From Bordetella parapertussis (GTDB lineage Bacteria; Pseudomonadota; Gammaproteobacteria; Burkholderiales; SG8-39), in assembly GCA_945906975.1 (NCBI GenBank), contig CAMDRY010000049.1, positions 1-12,246 of the forward strand: DNA of 12,246 nt, read 5' to 3'. Numbering within the stretch: position 1 is the stretch's first letter; each line of letters begins with the position of its first letter. The notes beneath the pieces are model-generated. The model saw nothing but the letters and a program-made list of their open reading frames with translations, had not been told where the DNA came from and did not search any database. The position numbers were made by a program, and so were the translations under genes. Shown here piece by piece: positions 12,172-12,246 of the stretch.

Positions 12172-12246
12172 TTAGTTGCTCTTACGGTCGAAAATGCCTT
12201 TTATCCATTCGCGCAGATACTCGCGGCGCAATCTGCGAACTTGCGA
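12172..12246 (-). CDS. C-terminal end of an unidentified protein, cut by the window edge
   Basis: Read on the minus strand from the window edge, 24 codons end in TAA at 12172: SQVRRLRREYLREWIKGIFD, then RKSN. The mix of charged and aromatic residues and the clean end look like a basic helical protein C terminus, not noise. The gene lies upstream of the DUF3563-like gene on the same strand with about 119 bases between them. That gap (12053-12171) holds no clear terminator or promoter. Too little is visible to name a family. Confidence 0.4.
   Translation of the reverse strand, partial: SQVRRLRREYLREWIKGIFDRKSN

Overview
The window looks like chromosomal DNA of a Gram-negative proteobacterium. 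I favour a betaproteobacterium, from the GC-rich codon use, the MoeA/MobB/ModA sequence types and a DUF3563-like small protein; this is an inference, as no rRNA or other marker gene is present. Genes are tightly packed, with start-stop overlaps (ATGA or GTGA) at five junctions. No insertion sequence, phage gene, tRNA or CRISPR array was seen.

Layout. (1) 1-345: end of a small secreted Ala/Lys-rich protein on the plus strand, closed by a clear intrinsic terminator. (2) 378-2018, minus strand: a chromate transporter (chrA) followed by a DUF1330 protein, probably one transcript. (3) 2253-5202, plus strand: a one-domain ModE-type regulator followed by modA-modB-modC, the molybdate ABC importer. 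(4) 5232-6356, minus strand, convergent with modC and divergent from tupA: a regulator joining a ModE/LysR-type DNA-binding domain to a periplasmic-binding-protein-like ligand domain. (5) 6432-8583, plus strand: tupA-tupB-tupC, a tungstate-type ABC importer. (6) 8809-11604, plus strand: mobB-moeA-moaD-moaE-crcB, behind an extended -10 promoter. The first four genes serve molybdenum cofactor (Moco) assembly; the last encodes a fluoride channel. (7) 11605-11833: a non-coding stretch dense in inverted and tandem repeats. (8) 11834-12246, minus strand: a 72-aa DUF3563-like protein and the last 24 codons of an unidentified protein.

How the genes fit together. The core is a supply line for Mo/W enzymes. 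ModABC and TupABC bring in molybdate and tungstate. MoaD and MoaE form molybdopterin synthase, which puts the dithiolene sulfurs on the pterin. MoeA inserts the metal, and MobB is a GTP-binding accessory of the dinucleotide step. The pathway is incomplete here: moaA, moaC, moeB, mogA and mobA are absent and must lie elsewhere. With chrA, the window carries transporters for all three group 6 oxyanions (chromate, molybdate, tungstate). Two different regulators with ModE-type DNA-binding domains sit beside the two importers.

The families are all known. What deserves a second look is the arrangement: the Cr/Mo/W grouping, the ModE that lacks its molybdate-binding part, the HTH-PBP regulator shared between the two importers, the fluoride channel coupled to the Moco operon, and the repeat-rich element after crcB.
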